The position numbers and the translations under genes were made by a program. Under the pieces are notes generated by a model. It was not told where the DNA came from. It saw only the letters and a program-made list of their open reading frames with translations, and did no database searches. From Anaerolineales bacterium UBA2181 (GTDB lineage: Bacteria; Chloroflexota; Anaerolineae; Promineifilales; UBA4811), in NCBI GenBank assembly GCA_002328075.1, contig DCVT01000045.1, positions 9,511 through 73,510 of the forward strand: DNA of 64,000 bases, read 5' to 3'. Shown piece by piece: positions 19,115 through 27,156 of the stretch (the stretch's first letter is position 1; each line of letters starts with the position of its first letter).

Positions 19115-20254
19115 TCAATCCGAGTCGTCGTAAACACAGCGCCTGGCCTCATCGGCATACGCCTCCAGCAGCCTCAGGTCGGCATCAAAAAAGTGGTCTG
19201 ACAGAGATAGGATGTAACCGCCACCTACGCCCGCCTCCTCGAAGCAACGCCGGACCGCCGCTCGCGTCTCGGACTCGCTGCAGTTTAGCAGGTGGTGGAA
19301 CTGGTCAAACCCGCCGATCAGACAGACCCGTTGCCCGACGCGTCGCTTGGCCTCAGCCAGATCCACGTCACCGCCCATGGATGGAGGCGTCAGGGTCTCG
19401 AGCGCATCGGCGCCCAAGTCGGCCAGTTCCTCCAGAATGGGCATCATGCCGCCGCATGTGTGATAGACGATACGTTGGCCATAGTGGTGCGCCAGCGCGA
19501 TCAGCTCGCGGTCATAAGGTGCCACGAACTCTCGAAAGATCCGGGGCGAGATCACCGTGGTAGACGCATCGCCGCCGCCCAATTCGATGAGGTCGTACCG
19601 CGCGCTTCCTACCGAGTGCAGAAACTTGCCTTTGCGCGCCTGCAGGATGCCGAGCAAGGTGTGCACCCAGGTCGGGTCGTCAAAGGTCGCCAGGATCAAC
19701 TGCTGGATGCCCACCAGGCAGGCAGCGTCTTGCCAACACCCGGGCTGACCAAAAAGGTCAAAGCCGCAGACGTGGCCGCGCACCAGACCGCGCTCGCCCA
19801 GGGCGGCCGCAGCCCGGTCGATCTGCGCCACGTCGGCGCAGGGCTCTGGCAGGTATTCCCCCAACAGGTCGATGTCGCTCCGCTCTTTGATGATGGGCTC
19901 GGTGAGCCACGTGGTCTGCCGGTTCCCTTGCGTGACCGTCGTGAGTTCACCTCGAGGCGTGACGATGCGCCAGCGCAGGGTGTGGTAGTCGGTCGCGGGG
20001 ATGGTTTCAGACTCGTATCGCCACTGAGCGGACACGGTGTGACCGTTGCCGTCTAGCCAACTGCGGCCGGGTTGGCCCTGCAGTGGAACCAACCAGGTAT
20101 AGGCGTCCAGTCCGAACCGGCCAAAGAACTCGTCGCTGGAGATGCCGCCCATATAGGAGTCCAGAAACGAGGGCATCAGGTGGTGGGTGGTTGCTGGAAG
20201 GCGATCCGGCATCTGCCGTCGCAACGCCGCCAGCATCCGCTGGCGCGAGGTCAT
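19115..20254 (-). CDS. uroporphyrinogen-decarboxylase-like (MtaA-type) protein, copy 1
   Basis: UroD superfamily protein of 379 residues. In this superfamily, UroD acts on porphyrins whereas MtaA/MtbA-type members transfer methyl groups from corrinoid proteins using zinc. The zinc-ligand pair is present as YHTCGG (His265, Cys267). The third MtaA-type Cys is absent; the equivalent C-terminal segment reads LSLSDHFFDAD. ATG 20254 is chosen over upstream in-frame codons because the preceding gene ends at 20271. It is the last gene of the 14-gene run. A true haem-pathway role is unlikely given five divergent copies in one sugar operon; the substrate is unknown. Confidence 0.82.
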   Translation of the reverse strand: MTSRQRMLAALRRQMPDRLPATTHHLMPSFLDSYMGGISSDEFFGRFGLDAYTWLVPLQGQPGRSWLDGNGHTVSAQWRYESETIPATDYHTLRWRIVTPRGELTTVTQGNRQTTWLTEPIIKERSDIDLLGEYLPEPCADVAQIDRAAAALGERGLVRGHVCGFDLFGQPGCWQDAACLVGIQQLILATFDDPTWVHTLLGILQARKGKFLHSVGSARYDLIELGGGDASTTVISPRIFREFVAPYDRELIALAHHYGQRIVYHTCGGMMPILEELADLGADALETLTPPSMGGDVDLAEAKRRVGQRVCLIGGFDQFHHLLNCSESETRAAVRRCFEEAGVGGGYILSLSDHFFDADLRLLEAYADEARRCVYDDSD

Positions 20255-20270
20255 GGTCACAACCGCTCTC

Positions 20271-21284
20271 CTACTCGTGGGCGGCCTGGGCCATCGCCGC
20301 CACGTTCTCCGGCGGAACATCGGGCAGAATCGCCTCGTGGCTGGGGCTGACGATGAGGCGCGGCTCCAGCAACCGGCGCACGCGGTGCACCTCGGCCCTC
20401 ACCTGTTCCGGGGTGCCGTAGGGCAAGATGTCCTGCGCATCGATGCCGCCCAGAAAGGCGACGCGCCCGCCAAAATCCTTGGCAAGTTGCTCGGCGCTCA
20501 TCCGGCCGGCGCGGGCCTGCAGCGGGTGCAGGCCGTCCACTCCCGCCTCGATGAGCCAGTTGATCACCCGGTAGATGGAACCACACGAGTGCAGGAGTAC
20601 CTGATAACCGTGTCGGTGGCCCTGCTCCGTGAACTGGCGGAACCAGGGCATCACAAACCGGCTGAACAACTGGGGGCTGATCATCAGGTCGAGTTGGGTT
20701 CCGAAATCGTTACCAAAGAAAAACCCGTCGACCAGGTCCCCGGCTGCCTGAAAGAACCGCTCGTTGGCTTCATAGTAAAACTGGCAGACCCGATCGGTTG
20801 CTGCCAACACCACCCGGGGGTGGGTGTGCATCTTGACGAAATAGGTCTCCATGCCGAAAAGGAAACAGAGGTCATGGAAGAACGGGGTCCAGTGACCGCT
20901 GGCGCGATACAGGTCGCCGGCGTCTCGCAGTTGCGCCAGCACCTGGTCGTAATGTAGGTAGTCCGGGTTGGGCCATTCATAGTCGTCCAGCTGGCTCACC
21001 TCCTGCACGTGCGCCAGCGGACCCGGCTGGCCGTGCTCACGCCTGACCATCTCCAGATCGAACATCTGCCGACCGTGCGGGTGCCGATAGACGTTGCCGG
21101 TCAGCTCCGGGCAGATCCAGATCAGTTCGTCCCCTAGGAGGGCGCGCAGCTCCCTCTGGTTGTTGGTGCCAAAGTGTTGGTGGAGAATCGGCCACGCGGC
21201 CGGGTCGGGGTTGCCCAGCCAAAAGCCGCAGTGGTCGGCCGGCTCGCCGGCGATGATGGCCCGGACTCGCTCTCGGCCTTTCAT
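20271..21284 (-). CDS. uroporphyrinogen-decarboxylase-like (MtaA-type) protein, copy 2
   Basis: UroD superfamily protein of 337 residues starting MKGRERVRAIIAGEPADH. It has the LLHSCGS zinc-ligand pair (His232, Cys234) followed by a VDGLHPLQ strand and FLGGIDAQD. The third Cys ligand of MtaA is replaced by an SPSHEA segment. The start at ATG 21284 makes an ATGA overlap with the stop of the esterase gene, so the two are co-translated. Codons upstream in the same frame belong to that esterase. Its sequence differs widely from the other four copies, arguing for distinct substrates or partners rather than recent duplication. Confidence 0.82.
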   Translation of the reverse strand: MKGRERVRAIIAGEPADHCGFWLGNPDPAAWPILHQHFGTNNQRELRALLGDELIWICPELTGNVYRHPHGRQMFDLEMVRREHGQPGPLAHVQEVSQLDDYEWPNPDYLHYDQVLAQLRDAGDLYRASGHWTPFFHDLCFLFGMETYFVKMHTHPRVVLAATDRVCQFYYEANERFFQAAGDLVDGFFFGNDFGTQLDLMISPQLFSRFVMPWFRQFTEQGHRHGYQVLLHSCGSIYRVINWLIEAGVDGLHPLQARAGRMSAEQLAKDFGGRVAFLGGIDAQDILPYGTPEQVRAEVHRVRRLLEPRLIVSPSHEAILPDVPPENVAAMAQAAHE

Positions 21285-22261
21285 GCGTAAAGGTCGGGCC
21301 ACAGGGAGCGGAGCAACTGGATCTGCTCCCGTTTCTGATAGACATCGCCGCCCTCGTGGCCGTTGTAGGGCCACACCTTGATCTCTTTGGGGCCCGCGTA
21401 ATGGTTGTAGGCGGCAAAGATGGTGGAGGGCGGGCAGGTCATGTCCATCAGGCCCACCGAAAAGAGCGCCCGCGCCTTGGCCCGCGCGCCCAGGTTAACA
21501 CCGTCAAAATACGAGAGCGTGTTAAAGACCACGTCGACCTTGTCCCGGTGTATCTGGCAATAGCCGGCAATCTCGTTATAGGGCACCGTATCGGTGATCT
21601 CGGTCGCCCGGCGATAGTGGCAAAGGTAGGGCAGGTCAGGCATAGCCACCGCCACCTTGGGGTCCAGCCCGCTGACGGCCAGCGTGATGCCACCGCCCTG
21701 GCTGCCGCCGGTCACCGCCACTCGATCGGGGTCTACCGCTGAATGGGAACGGGCTGCCTGCACCGCCCGCACTGCGTCGGTAAAGACCCGCCGGTAAAAG
21801 TAGGTGCGGGGATGCAGGATGCCACGGGTCATGAACCCGGGAAGCTGTGGATTGGAGCCGTCGACTTCGATGTCTGGCGTGTCACCCGGGCACCACATGC
21901 TGCCTTGCCCCCGGGTGTCCATCACCAGGTGGGCATACCCGGCCGCGCTCCACAATAGCCAGGTCATGGGAAAGCTCCGGCCGCCGCCATAGCCGATGAA
22001 CTCGACCACGCAGGGCAGTGGCCTGCTGCGTTGGCGGGGCAGCATGAACCAGGCCCTGATGGGCTGCCCTCCATACCCGCGATAGGTGACGTCATAGGTC
22101 TCGATCGTGCGCAGCCCGAAATCAACCGGCTCAAAGGTGGCGTCCAGGGGGTAACCGGCTGCCTCTCTTAACGTCTCTTGCCAAAAAGCGTCAAAGTCGT
22201 CGGCCTCGGTGCGGGGCGGCCGATAGGTGAGCAGTTGTTCCAGGGGCAGGTCAAAAAGCAT
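21281..22261 (-). CDS. acetylxylan esterase / AXE1-family deacetylase
   Basis: Alpha/beta hydrolase of 326 residues matching the AXE1 (cephalosporin-C deacetylase, carbohydrate esterase 7) family, which removes acetyl groups from oligosaccharides. The catalytic set is visible: nucleophile Ser187 in GGSQGG, Asp273 in LMDMTCPPS, and His302 in YNGHEGG. An RGQG oxyanion motif is near residue 118. There is no signal peptide, so it should act on imported sugars in the cytoplasm. ATG 22261 has GGAGG five bases upstream; an in-frame TTG at 22276 is less likely. The surrounding importer and mannosidase genes suggest it deacetylates imported mannosides. Confidence 0.88.
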   Translation of the reverse strand: MLFDLPLEQLLTYRPPRTEADDFDAFWQETLREAAGYPLDATFEPVDFGLRTIETYDVTYRGYGGQPIRAWFMLPRQRSRPLPCVVEFIGYGGGRSFPMTWLLWSAAGYAHLVMDTRGQGSMWCPGDTPDIEVDGSNPQLPGFMTRGILHPRTYFYRRVFTDAVRAVQAARSHSAVDPDRVAVTGGSQGGGITLAVSGLDPKVAVAMPDLPYLCHYRRATEITDTVPYNEIAGYCQIHRDKVDVVFNTLSYFDGVNLGARAKARALFSVGLMDMTCPPSTIFAAYNHYAGPKEIKVWPYNGHEGGDVYQKREQIQLLRSLWPDLYA

Positions 22262-22328
22262 GGTTTCCTCCGTCAATCTACCTGTCTTTCGGTGGTCTGT
22301 TCGGTGGGCATGTCCGGGTTCGGCTCGG

Positions 22329-23366
22329 TCACGTATAGTGACCCAGTTCCTCTGCCAGCTCCCAGATGCGTTGAATCCGCTCTGGCGGCACCGAGGGAGC
22401 CACCGAACAAGCGCTGCTCAAAACAAAGCCTCCGCCGGGTTTGCCCGCCAGGACGGTTTGCCGAATGGCTTCGTCCACCTGCGCGTCGGTGCCCTGTAGC
22501 AGGATGTTGACCGAATCCAGGTTTCCCTTTAGAAAGAGCCGGTCGCCCACGCGGGCCTTGGCCTGCGCCAGGGTCACGTCGCCCAGCGGCGGTGGGTCCA
22601 TGCACTCGATGCCGTCAACGCCGGTCTCTGCCATCAGTTCCAACCGGTCCGAGATGAACCCGCACGTGTGCAGGTACGAGAATCCGCCCGCGTCCCGGAT
22701 AGCGTTTGCCAGGTATTGCACCGACGGCAACACCATCCTGCGATACAGCGCCGGCGAGACGAACGATGAGCCGGAATAGGGCGAGGAGATCTGAATGCTC
22801 TCCAGGCCGCCCAACATCACCTGCGCCCTGGCCCAGGCGGCGTTCACGCGGTCGAAATAGCGCACCAGGGCCTGAAAACGGGCCGGATCCCGAATCGTCG
22901 CCACCAGCGCTTCCTCCAGGCGGGGGAACCACTGAATGGCGCTGGAGAACCCGTCCGGAGTCCATCCGCCGATGTGATAGTTTTCGCCCAGGGTCTCGCG
23001 CGCCAGCCTGCTGCTGTAGAACTGCTCGGCGGTATAGTGGGCCACGTCGGGCTCCCACTGCTCCGGATCGGCCCGATCCAGCATATGGGAGGGGTCGCCG
23101 ACCGGCACACTGCCCAGCGCGGACCTTATCCAGTCGTCGACCCGGGCCCCGGCCGGGTAGCCCGGCAGGTAGATGACCAGGCCGTCAGAGTGGTAGTGCC
23201 GGGTCATGCTGCACTCGGCGGCGATCAACTCCTCAATGGTCTGGGGCAGAGCCCCGTCCGGCGCGCCGTGGCGCAGAATGTGCTCCAGGCTCAATAGGCA
23301 CCAGACCGGCACGCGGTCTGGTTGCCCCCGCCTCATGACTGTGTTGATGCGCTGTCGGCCGTTCAT
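22329..23366 (-). CDS. uroporphyrinogen-decarboxylase-like (MtaA-type) protein, copy 3
   Basis: UroD superfamily protein of 345 residues. It carries YLHTCGF (His233, Cys235), FLKGNLDSV in place of GGID, and SSACSVAPSVPPE near the C-terminus with Cys320. It is the only copy of the five that keeps a Cys where MtaA-type methyltransferases place their third zinc ligand, making it the best candidate for a genuine corrinoid or cobalamin methyltransferase. It lies 34 bases after the isomerase-like gene and 67 before the esterase on the same strand. No corrinoid-binding protein is encoded in the window, so a partner must lie elsewhere or not exist. Confidence 0.83.
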   Translation of the reverse strand: MNGRQRINTVMRRGQPDRVPVWCLLSLEHILRHGAPDGALPQTIEELIAAECSMTRHYHSDGLVIYLPGYPAGARVDDWIRSALGSVPVGDPSHMLDRADPEQWEPDVAHYTAEQFYSSRLARETLGENYHIGGWTPDGFSSAIQWFPRLEEALVATIRDPARFQALVRYFDRVNAAWARAQVMLGGLESIQISSPYSGSSFVSPALYRRMVLPSVQYLANAIRDAGGFSYLHTCGFISDRLELMAETGVDGIECMDPPPLGDVTLAQAKARVGDRLFLKGNLDSVNILLQGTDAQVDEAIRQTVLAGKPGGGFVLSSACSVAPSVPPERIQRIWELAEELGHYT

Positions 23367-23400
23367 GGTCCCATCAGTCCGCGCCTGACGTTGCGCACCC

Positions 23401-25188
23401 TCAGCGCAGCCGTGCCTTGACCACCTGGCACGACGTCGTCCCCCGGTTGACGAGGCGAAAACGCCCCAGGCAAGCCGGCACGATCACCGTCTCCGAGTAG
23501 CGAAACCGCAGGCTCCTCGCCGGATCGTCCGGCGACACCAATTCCACCGACTCGCCCTCCACCAGCGTCATGACGCAGAAATGTCCGTCGGTTGCATCCT
23601 CGATCTCCCGGTCGAATTCCAGGCGGAACACGATGTGAAAGAACTCGGGCCGGTCCCCGATGAGGTATTCGGCCCAACCCGCGCCCGACCTGATGAGGAG
23701 CGGCGACGGTTTGAGGTGCGCATTGACCCAACGGCTCCTGCGGAACCACTTGATCACCTGAAACGCATGGTCCAAGTGAATGGGCCGCATCACCCCGTTC
23801 AGGTCCGGGCGCAGGTGGTCATAGATCTTGAACGTGTAGCGGTAGGTCGTAGCGCTGACCTCCAGAACCACCAGGCCTTCGCCCGAACCGTGAACCGTTC
23901 CCGGCGGGATGAGGAGTAGGTCGTGCTTTTTGGCGGGCACGTGGTGGACAAAGCGGCGGTAATCGAAAGCTACCCCCTTTTCGTCGGCGAGGCGTGCCGC
24001 CTGCCTAAAGGCCTCCTTGTCAATGCCCTCCACCAGGCCGAGGTTGACGGTGGCACCCTCTTTTCCGTCCACGATATAGTACATCTCGCCCTGGTGATAG
24101 GGCTCGCCAAAACAGCGCCGTACATGCGCCGTAGTCGGGTGCACCTGGATGGAGAGGTCGCCGCCGGCCATGGTGTCCAAATAGTCGAACCGTATGGGAA
24201 ACTCGCCGCCGAAGCGGCGCCGGGGTACCCAACCCAGCACCCGGTCATACTCGAGGTGAAAAAAGGTGGTCCAGGGTAGCTCGACCAGGGTAACACCCAG
24301 GTCGATGAGCAGACTCATCTCCTGGGCAATGACCTCGAAACTCCAGGCGCAATTGACCCACTCCTCCGGCAATTCCCGTATCTCTTTGAGCCATTGGCCG
24401 CCCCAGGGGCCCGGCTCGTACATGTATTTCAGCTTGAAGGGCATGGCGGCAATGGCAGCGGCGGTTTTTCGCAACGCTCCAGCGGAGAGGAGCACGGGCT
24501 CGCGGTTCGCGTCGAGGTAATAGTCCAACCGGTTCAGCAGCCGATTCCGGTGCCGGTCATGAACCTGGAAATCGACATAGTACAGGCGCTTGGGGCTGAT
24601 GCTCTGAGTCTTGCCGGCCAGACGGCTCCAACTGGCGTTGCGCCGGAGCGCCTCCTCCCGGGTCAGGTCGGCATACACGGCCAGGTCGTACAGCGAGCGT
24701 AACCGGCCGGTCAACGCGCCGGCGCCGTAGCAGACCAGCACCCGGGGTTGACGTACGACCTTTTTCCGGCGCCAACGGACGATCTCGGCCCGAAGCTCGG
24801 CCACTCGGGTGGGGTCCATCAGGCTGGTTAGCCCCTTTTTGTAGAGCCGCCCAAAGACGGGATCGTCGCTCAAGTGGGGCGCCAGCAACGCCTCCAGGGC
24901 TGCCGGCTCCTGGAAGCAGCGCTGAGCATCTAGGAAGGTGGTTTCCATGCCGTGCCGGTCAAACGCGCGTCGCAGCGGGTCGGTGACGGCCGGCCAATCG
25001 GTGCCGGCGTACCCGTCGATGGCCACCGCGCAGGCCGAGTCGGCGCGGCCTTGGACGACTGCCAGCACTCGCTGGCTGAGGTGGGTGCCGATGGCTTCCC
25101 AACCGGCAGCTACCACATCCTCCGGGTCCCATGAAAGGTCCGGCTGGTTGAGCGATTCGGTTCGAGCGCGGTAATCCAGTGTGGTCAT
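23401..25188 (-). CDS. class I mannose-6-phosphate-isomerase-like protein with degenerate kinase-like N-terminus
   Basis: Protein of 595 residues. Residues from about 270 onward form a class I phosphomannose isomerase cupin, with likely metal ligands Gln348 and His350 in IQVHPTT, Glu368 in HQGEMYY and His433 in PPGTVHGSGEG; it would interconvert mannose-6-phosphate and fructose-6-phosphate or a related aldose. Residues 1 to about 190 resemble uridine-kinase/phosphoribulokinase-type NTPases (AVAIDGYAGTDWPA at 54-67, then VLVCYGAGALTGRLRSLYDL), but the P-loop lacks its GK[ST]. The true start is ATG 25188 after AGGA. It supports mannose release and entry to glycolysis within this operon. Confidence 0.82.
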   Translation of the reverse strand: MTTLDYRARTESLNQPDLSWDPEDVVAAGWEAIGTHLSQRVLAVVQGRADSACAVAIDGYAGTDWPAVTDPLRRAFDRHGMETTFLDAQRCFQEPAALEALLAPHLSDDPVFGRLYKKGLTSLMDPTRVAELRAEIVRWRRKKVVRQPRVLVCYGAGALTGRLRSLYDLAVYADLTREEALRRNASWSRLAGKTQSISPKRLYYVDFQVHDRHRNRLLNRLDYYLDANREPVLLSAGALRKTAAAIAAMPFKLKYMYEPGPWGGQWLKEIRELPEEWVNCAWSFEVIAQEMSLLIDLGVTLVELPWTTFFHLEYDRVLGWVPRRRFGGEFPIRFDYLDTMAGGDLSIQVHPTTAHVRRCFGEPYHQGEMYYIVDGKEGATVNLGLVEGIDKEAFRQAARLADEKGVAFDYRRFVHHVPAKKHDLLLIPPGTVHGSGEGLVVLEVSATTYRYTFKIYDHLRPDLNGVMRPIHLDHAFQVIKWFRRSRWVNAHLKPSPLLIRSGAGWAEYLIGDRPEFFHIVFRLEFDREIEDATDGHFCVMTLVEGESVELVSPDDPARSLRFRYSETVIVPACLGRFRLVNRGTTSCQVVKARLR

Positions 25189-25229
25189 GGTTCGTCCTGG
25201 TTCCGACAGCGCGCTTCCCAGTGGGCCGC

Positions 25230-27101
25230 CTAGGTTATCAGTCCCATCTCTCGCCCCAAGCGGGCAAGTCGCGCCACCTCGTGGGGTTTGGCCAGAAAGA
25301 GCCTGCCGCTCTCGCCGCCGTCGCGGGCGTAGGTCATGACCTGTTGAACGACGTGCAGGCTCAGCCCCTTGGAGGCGATCCCAAAATAGCACGGCGCCAT
25401 CCCCCAAAACGGCGAGTCTAGCCCCAATATGATCCAGCCCGGCCGTCGCTCCTGGACCATGGTTCGCTCCCACCGCCGCAGGTCCTCCATCGGCTTCCAG
25501 CTCCAGTGCTCGGACTGCTGGTTCAGGGCGATGAAACCGTCCTTCGAATAGACAATGTGAGCAGGCTGGTTTTCGTTCTTGTAGGTGATCATATAGTCAA
25601 AGCCGGCCTGGCGAATCACCTCAAAGGGAGGTTCGGCGGTGTCATGACGATATTGGGGACAGGCATCCTGAAAGGGATAGTAGCCCAGTGGCACGTGGCG
25701 GTCTCCGGCGCGTTCTCGGATGACGTCTTGGGCCGCTCGAAGGTTGCGCAGCAGCGCCTCCCCGCTCAGGTAACCCTGGGCTTCGGTAGCTACTCCCATG
25801 CCGGCGCTGACCATCAGCGGCTCGCTGGATGGAAAAACCCCGCCCATCTCCTTGCTCAGGTAGAGCTGCTCCACCTGATCTTCCGCAAACTGCCACCAGG
25901 TGGCCGGAAAGGCAATGCCTGCGACCAGCCCATCAATCGAATGCAGATCCAAGTGCCGTGCCAGCACCGGCAGGTGACCCAGGTCCGACGCATAGTGCAT
26001 AAAGCAGACCGGAATCCGGCCGGTGGCGAGCTGCTCCCGGAGCCAATCGTCGCTGGCCTCCACTTCCCAGGGAGCGGGTGTATCTGGCAGCCACGAGCGG
26101 TCCAGCCGAATCAACTCCTTGGCCGTGATCCCCACCTCTACGTCGTGCGCCAACGAAAGGACGATATCCTTTTTTGAAAGGTCGGCAATGACCATGTCAT
26201 TGTAGACCTGGCTGCCCCAGACCAGCTTGTTGCCCACCAGGTCGGTCAGCTCACCCAATAGCTCGGCTGCCTGGGGCAGCGATCGCACCGCCCCAATGGG
26301 AAGGATCCGATCACGCAGGTATTTGGGGGTCCATCGCAAGGTGATGGGGTCGTTGCCCACCGCCAATCCCCTGGCCCGGTGAATCCAACGGTGGGCGATT
26401 CGGCCGGTGACGGTGGCATAATTGTCATCCGGCAGCACCGTGTCGATGATATCGACGTCCAAGCCCAAGCGCTGGAATTGGGCGGCGGCGTCCTCCGGGC
26501 AAAAGATCAGATGGACCCGCTCAAGGCCCAACGCCACCAGTCGGGTGACCTCTGCGTCATCCATCTCGTAGTGGAGCGCCAACGCCCGCCGGAAAAAGGC
26601 CTCCGGGAAACAAAAGGTGTCCAGCCGCGACATGCCGGGGATCACAAACTCACCCAGCTCGACGCGTTCGTTGGGAAAGGAAAACGGTGCCGATGGAAAC
26701 ACCACTGCCTCGGCCGGAAGGGGGTAGTTTAGCAACCGAAAGACGGTAAGCAAAAGATCGACCAGCCCGGCCGAGTTCTTCTTGATGAGGGTAGCATTCC
26801 CCCGCGCCTGCAGAAAGCGCTCGAACTGGATGGGAACCTCTTCGGTGAGCGCCACCATGTAGATGTGCCGGTAAAAGTTGGCCAGGTAGTGAAACTGCTG
26901 GTCGTGTTTGTTGCCGGTGTAGGGCATGGCGTCGCCGATATCCGCCACGCTGGGCCGCACGCAGAAATAGCCGTCATAGTCCAACCCCACTTGCTCTGCT
27001 AGCCAGGCCAGCACCGGCAGCACGGTCGCCCGCGCCGGGCAGGCTTCGTGGCTGTAGAAAAAGATCAGATCGGTCGACTGTTTCTCACGATCGTGGTTCA
27101 T
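25230..27101 (-). CDS. large unrecognised cytoplasmic protein of the mannoside operon
   Basis: Protein of 623 residues that I do not recognise. There is no signal peptide or membrane segment. It opens with a beta-strand plus SHEACPARATVLPVL, superficially thioredoxin-like but with a single Cys. Charged and aromatic motifs follow (MPYTGNKHDQQFHYL near 60, LAHDVEVG near 320, CFMHYASDLGHL near 370, YYPFQDACPQYRHD near 475, FDYMITYKNENQP near 500, LDSPFWGMAPCYFG near 570). The many conserved-looking His, Asp and Trp residues hint at an enzyme on carbohydrate, possibly a deacetylase- or glycosidase-like barrel, but that is a guess. ATG 27101 is preferred over TTG 27107. It sits between the GH38 and isomerase genes. 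Confidence 0.75.
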   Translation of the reverse strand: MNHDREKQSTDLIFFYSHEACPARATVLPVLAWLAEQVGLDYDGYFCVRPSVADIGDAMPYTGNKHDQQFHYLANFYRHIYMVALTEEVPIQFERFLQARGNATLIKKNSAGLVDLLLTVFRLLNYPLPAEAVVFPSAPFSFPNERVELGEFVIPGMSRLDTFCFPEAFFRRALALHYEMDDAEVTRLVALGLERVHLIFCPEDAAAQFQRLGLDVDIIDTVLPDDNYATVTGRIAHRWIHRARGLAVGNDPITLRWTPKYLRDRILPIGAVRSLPQAAELLGELTDLVGNKLVWGSQVYNDMVIADLSKKDIVLSLAHDVEVGITAKELIRLDRSWLPDTPAPWEVEASDDWLREQLATGRIPVCFMHYASDLGHLPVLARHLDLHSIDGLVAGIAFPATWWQFAEDQVEQLYLSKEMGGVFPSSEPLMVSAGMGVATEAQGYLSGEALLRNLRAAQDVIRERAGDRHVPLGYYPFQDACPQYRHDTAEPPFEVIRQAGFDYMITYKNENQPAHIVYSKDGFIALNQQSEHWSWKPMEDLRRWERTMVQERRPGWIILGLDSPFWGMAPCYFGIASKGLSLHVVQQVMTYARDGGESGRLFLAKPHEVARLARLGREMGLIT

Positions 27102-27156
27102 CGTCAAACTCTGCCTCTCTGCTGACCGCCGCGAACGCCACGCGGCGTTCTAATGC

